NCBI GenBank assembly: GCA_023053545.1 | Contig: JAKZAN010000127.1 | Span: 22,682-86,681 of the forward strand | Source of the DNA: Lepidurus packardi | Lineage: Eukaryota; Arthropoda; Branchiopoda; Notostraca; Triopsidae | Direction: 5' to 3' | DNA: 64,000 nt | Shown: positions 60,176 to 64,000 of the stretch, in pieces | How positions within the stretch are numbered: position 1 is the stretch's first letter | Layout of the letters: each line of letters begins with the position of its first letter | Position numbers and translations under genes: made by a program | Notes under the pieces: model-generated | The model's database searches: none | The model's input: only the letters and a program-made list of their open reading frames with translations | What the model was told of the DNA's origin: nothing

Positions 60176-60818
60176 ATGTCACATGTGACAACGATCGGAT
60201 ACAAGCCTGGCTGGTCCCAACAGAATGCTGCTCCTTCTGCTAAGATTGCATGGCCTCCTGCATCAGACAACGGAGATACTGGCAGGTCAGTATCAATAAG
60301 CAATGAACAAGTTTATACGATAAGGTGTTAATGAGTTGATTTCAAGGCCAGAAGTCCATAATAAATTAAACAATCCAGCTCCAGAGTAAGCCACATGAGC
60401 ATCAATATCTAAATTGGGTTCAATGTCCCTCGCAAGTGCATCTACGAGGCATTCGTCGACCAGATGTAACACACCCATTCTGCAACCTCTTTTTAGGAAG
60501 GTCATGCAATACACTCGGGCACCCGCTACCGTCCGTAATCAACCTGATACCGAGTTCAGAATTCTCGATGGTAAGATTATTGGCAAGTTCCTGACTCTGC
60601 GGCCTGACGAGTACATCAAGATGGAGTGGCAGTTTAATGACTGGAAGCATGCATCAATCGTAGAGGTGATTCTGAAAGACCCTGAGGAAGACGAGTGCGA
60701 TGTTGTGATTACACAGACGAACATCCCTGCAGGCGTGGACAAGGCCAAACTCGAGAGCGGTTGGCGGCAGCATATCTTGACACCGATGTCGGATATCCTT
60801 GGTTTGCCTCTTAAATGA
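60176..60818 (+). CDS. Aha1-type (SRPBCC) protein, C-terminal domain only
   Basis: Activator of Hsp90 ATPase family. Exons 60176-60289, 60347-60465, 60497-60818 (introns 57 and 31 nt) give exactly 185 codons. After a hydrophilic linker, the domain begins IEIGFNVPRKCIYEAFVDQ, then RAPATVRNQPDTEFRILDG, KFLTLRPDEYIKMEWQF, and WRQHILTPMSDILGLP, matching the Aha1 C-terminal (SRPBCC) domain. The Aha1 N-terminal domain that contacts the Hsp90 middle domain is absent upstream. Hence it is an Aha1-C-only protein, perhaps a different helix-grip protein. An overlapping minus-strand frame is discussed under rejections. Confidence 0.78.
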
Positions 60819-61017
60819 TTGTGTTGGGTGCCTGGATTGTTCTGGAATTTGGCGGCTCTGAAATTAATAAACATTATGAAGGGTATGACTAGCCGTAACA
60901 ACAGCCCAATCAAGCATGTGGATTGTCTTCTGCTCTATCCAGTGCTAATCCAAGCTTACAACTCCACCTTTAACCAATTTGAATTCTAAATATATTTGCA
61001 TCCATCCGACTACTCAC

Positions 61018-62020
61018 ATGGGAGCAACTTGCAATACCTGCTAAAGACTATAGTCATTCTCCTCTACTCACGACTTCCTTTCTACCACGCACTACCGTCC
61101 CACCATCTTACCGGATGACCTCGAGTTTTATAATTAGCTAACTGCAGCCATATCACTTAAACTAGGTCCTTTTAAATACCTCCCAGACTGCTTACTCAAC
61201 TTTAAATTAGGCGATTAAACCCAGACTCCAACATGCGAGGATGAACTAGAAAATCAACTTTCTAATTTCTCGACTTTAAGCCCTGTTTTACTCGAAAACG
61301 GAGTCAAGTATAAAGGACAGTTCAAAGATGGTTTAAGGCATGGTCGAGGGAAACAAGTCTGGCCCGATTTCTCCGTCTATGAGGGATTCTGGAATGAAGG
61401 CAAAGCTAGTGGCCCGGGAAGGCTGATCCATGCCGACGGCGATGTGTACGAGGGATAGTGGAATAATGACAAAGCTCATGGAAGGGGTATCTATCTGCAT
61501 AAAGATGGGGCGAGCTACTCTGGAGAATGGATCTAGGATACGCAGCATGGGTATGGTATAGAAAAATGGGAAGACGGTTCTAGTTACGAAGGGTAGACAT
61601 CCAATCCTTCATAGTTGTATCTTAACGATGCTTAGATTGTACGATCGCGGAATGAAACATGGCCGAGGCAAATTCTATTGGCCTGACGGGAGCATCTATG
61701 AGGGGGGGTTCGTGAACAATATCATAGAGGGCCAAGGCGTGTACGAATGGGCAGACGGCAGGGTATACTCAGGGCACTGGAGAAATAACAAAATGCACGG
61801 CCCAGGAGAGTTTGTCTGGCCCGACAATCGCAGATACATCGGCTAATATCTCGAGGATAAAAAGTCAGGATTCGGGGCTATTGTTTGGCCTGACGGGAGG
61901 CACTACGAAGGATGGTGGAAGGAAGGCAGGCAACACGGCAGAGCTAGATTCCGGAACAAAAGTGGCGTGTGGCGAGAAGGCGAATGGTGGCAGGGACGCA
62001 GGGTGAAGTGGCTCGACTGA
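61018..62020 (+). CDS. acylated MORN-repeat protein
   Basis: ATG 61018 gives MGATCNTCE, a consensus for N-myristoylation (MGxxC) followed by palmitoylatable cysteines, so membrane attachment is likely. A 43-nt intron lies at an EG of a MORN repeat; removal gives exactly 320 codons. From residue 105 on at least eight MORN repeats: [98 protein letters not shown]. Such MORN proteins organise membranes or cytoskeleton in protists; related to PIP5K MORN arrays. TGA at 62018. Confidence 0.87.
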
Positions 62021-62114
62021 TGCAGCTGATGAGTAAGTTCGATTAGAATAGTAGTTAAACATAGAAAATTATAGAATAAATATTAAATAGTATCAGCATC
62101 CATAGCAGCAAATC

Positions 62115-62532
62115 ATGAGCAGCGTAAAGACAGACAAAGACACTGTATGTAGGTTCCTCAAGAGACTGAACTCTGAACTCCAGACTGTCATTGCAGACAT
62201 GAAGACCGATTTCGAGAAGAATCCTCCCGAACCCAACGCCATCAAATAGAAACTCATGGTACACTCCACTTCTTCACACACCGCAGACATGGAAAGCCAA
62301 GTATACTGAGCTGGTGTCGAGCAGCCTCCGCGAAATGATATTACCACACGACATAGAATAATCTAACTTCGACTTCAAAGAGTTCCTGTCCAAAATTACA
62401 GAGGATTATGGGGCTGAACAGGAGTTCCTCGAGCATTTGAAGTTCCTGAATGCCAGCATCGAAGGGCTCAAGGACTTCATTCGGATTCATCTGATCAGAG
62501 ACCCGTCAGTCTACTACATAAAAGACATTTGA
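62115..62532 (+). CDS. short unknown protein, one 28-nt intron
   Basis: ATG 62115; intron 62259-62286; exactly 130 codons to TGA 62530. Helical throughout (RFLKRLNSELQTVIADMK, EEFLSKITEDYGAEQEFLEHLKFL-like stretch), possibly a coiled-coil adaptor. No family recognised. It lies 95 nt downstream of the MORN gene and 38 nt from the convergent IQCH-like stop. Confidence 0.6.
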
Positions 62533-62570
62533 ATAAGTACACATTGGAGACAAGTTATAACCCACAAATT

Positions 62571-64000
62571 TCATAAAAGTAGGCTCAACTGCTCCTACAT
62601 ACGCCCCGAGCCATACTTCCGACTCTTCCTCTCCAGCCTCTTCATTTATATAACCAGCCTATTTTTCTGTTCTTTCAGCTAGACTCTGTCTCCTTCCGTT
62701 TCCCAACTACAATCCTTCTTCATGCCACTCTTTACAGATTTTCCAAAGAATTCCAAACACAGGTATGCATTTTTTAGAGAAGCATGCAGGTTAGTTCCAA
62801 CGCTCATCACTCCTAGGCTCTCCACGCAGTCCAGCAATAAAAATACAGTACCTTCCCTTTTCTTTAGATCAAAAGAAATATTAGCAAGTCGACACTCCTG
62901 GAAAAAATTCTTTATGGATATTTTTCCAAATGAACCTTTTGCGAGAAAAGGCAAAAATACCACAACTGGAGGAGGTTGAGTCAATTGATGCTGCTCATCA
63001 CTAGTTTTTAGAGATACGAGAGAGGAATCGCGGCCCAGAAGTCCCGCCAGCAACTCCTCGGTTGTGATCTTCTTCGGAGATAGTTAATGAGTTGTCGGAT
63101 TATAGGTGCAGTTAGTTAGAAATTCAGCCATATAAATACCGGAGGCTCTTTCAGTAAGATGACAGTCGAGACCTATACAAAAAACTCGGCAGTCCAGGGC
63201 CGATAGTTCCTCTACCAGCAAATCCAAGCTGAAAAAGCCGTACATTGTTTGGTTGTATAGTTCTCGATAGAGTGCTCTTGCAATAGTTTCATAAGCGATA
63301 TCGTACTTCTTAGGTACAGGAAAGATGCACCCAATCGTGCGGTGATGGCTCGAAAATGAGGGCGCGCTGATTATCTTTTCACAGGTAGATGTGAGACTAA
63401 AGTTCCCCCGCGGGTCTATGCAGAAATTAATTGAGACTTGGTTAATATGAGGCTCCTCCGAAAGAGGAGCGGATTCTAGAACACATCCCTTTCGGCTGAT
63501 GGCTTCTATAAATTTCTTGTAGTCTTTGTAGGCTCCCTTCTCAGAAATCCAGAGTTTGGATGGAAGGAGCCGAGTCAGTTCTTATGAGATAACCTACAAG
63601 ATTTAGAAGTCGGAAGGAACCGAATCGTTTAATGTTTGTTGGCGTCCTGCTTCGAGCAGGTTGCTTAGAAGCTTCTGAATTGGAGACACTGATCTTAAAC
63701 TAAGGACAGCCAGGCCTCTTCCTCTCACTTAATCATCGATCTTGATGAACCACCGAGGCACTTATGGATACTTCAGTAAGAATATCGCGAGAGTACTGAT
63801 CAGCTCTGTCTCGCTGTAGATGTCCAGGGCTCCGGGTAGGGTTGGCATGTGAAGTTTATTGAAGAGCCGGCGACTTCCACTCTTCGACGAGTAATAGATA
63901 TGTTTCTCCATGGGTCCCGATAGGATTGGGATCCCTAATTACACGCTCACTTGAGTTAGATCAAGGCTTGATTCTGCTCCCACGATGTATGAAGTCATTT
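62571..64000 (-). CDS. IQCH-like protein, 5' end outside the window (partial)
   Basis: Runs in one frame from TGA 62571 to the right window edge, about 475 residues with no intron seen. The region FIKIDDEVRGRGLAVL resembles the ATP-grasp-like core of IQCH proteins (x-KxDDE-x-GRGIA), followed by NFCIDPRGNFSLTST, GCIFPVP, ARALYRELYNQTMYGFFSLDLLVEE and later YLCLEFFGKSVKS. Human IQCH is a testis/cilium protein with an IQ motif; the IQ part is not visible here and may be in the missing N-terminus. The assignment is by memory of the family and is moderate. Confidence 0.65.

Noticed and set aside
60115..60396. Minus-strand open frame of 93 codons ending in TGA, starting at the CATG shared with the Aha1-type gene
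   Set aside because: It overlaps the 5' part of the Aha1-type gene, whose splicing gives exact codons and a recognisable domain; two start codons on the same CATG are unlikely.

Overview
The window reads as a macronuclear-type chromosome segment of a peritrich ciliate (Vorticella/Carchesium/Epistylis relatives). In every recognisable gene TAA and TAG fall inside the reading frame, exactly where homologues carry glutamate: the kinase motifs HRDIKP-(TAA)-N and APE as AP-(TAG), the ubiquitin-protease motif QQDAQ-(TAA)-F, the dolichol-kinase motif KSI-(TAA)-G, and PRPP synthetase SI-(TAG)-VKENVR. Every complete gene ends in TGA. This is the UAA/UAG=Glu, UGA=stop code described for peritrichs (NCBI table 30). 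Standard-code ORF callers therefore shatter the genes; I rejoined them by reading TAA/TAG as Glu and removing GT...AG introns. Most introns are 28-60 nt. At least six fitted ones are only 17-22 nt. In nearly all genes removing the introns restores a frame of exact codon length, which is a strong internal check.

Layout. 59-6488 is a minus-strand block: two small unknown proteins, a 1,367-residue unknown protein, choline-phosphate cytidylyltransferase and an 86-residue unknown. 6842-16277 is mostly plus strand: LITAF-domain protein, dolichol kinase, a small acidic protein, a UBE2D-type E2, a pseudokinase-MORN fusion and a DCAF1-like LisH/WD40 protein. 16429-20524 holds a LENG1-like splicing protein (-), a casein kinase 1 with a prenylation tail (+) and an Aurora-type kinase with a long N-terminal extension (-). 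20834-31554 (+) holds a PX-BAR sorting nexin and a 2,960-residue ubiquitin protease with an EF-hand. 31650-35026 holds a B-box protein, a coiled-coil protein, a C2H2 protein and the cyclin-dependent kinase subunit CKS. 35350-45017 (-) holds a 2,258-residue BEACH-domain protein, the autophagy protease ATG4 and a predicted DNA-binding-like protein of a ciliate family. 45448-49051 (+) is a SPAG17/PF6 central-pair gene carrying a 189-nt internal tract of the telomere-type repeat GGGGTT. 49175-54949 holds a ZC2HC1 protein, mitochondrial IBA57, a CAMK-like kinase and PRPP synthetase. 55542-57838 is an MTA1-like DNA N6-adenine methyltransferase carrying AT-hooks and at least four ZZ-like zinc fingers. 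The right end has two unknown proteins, an Aha1-type SRPBCC protein, an acylated MORN protein, a short unknown protein and an IQCH-like gene cut by the window edge.

The genes are housekeeping and cell-biological, not an operon. Themes recur: ubiquitin signalling (E2, USP, DCAF1), phosphorylation and the cell cycle (CK1, Aurora, CKS, CAMK), membrane traffic and autophagy (SNX, BEACH, ATG4, LITAF) and cilia (SPAG17, IQCH, ZC2HC1). Spacing is very tight, often 40-150 nt. The items most worth follow-up are the telomere-type tract inside SPAG17, the zinc-finger-equipped MTA1 homologue, the 17-22 nt introns and the large unrecognised proteins. I ran no database search, so names rest on motif recognition.
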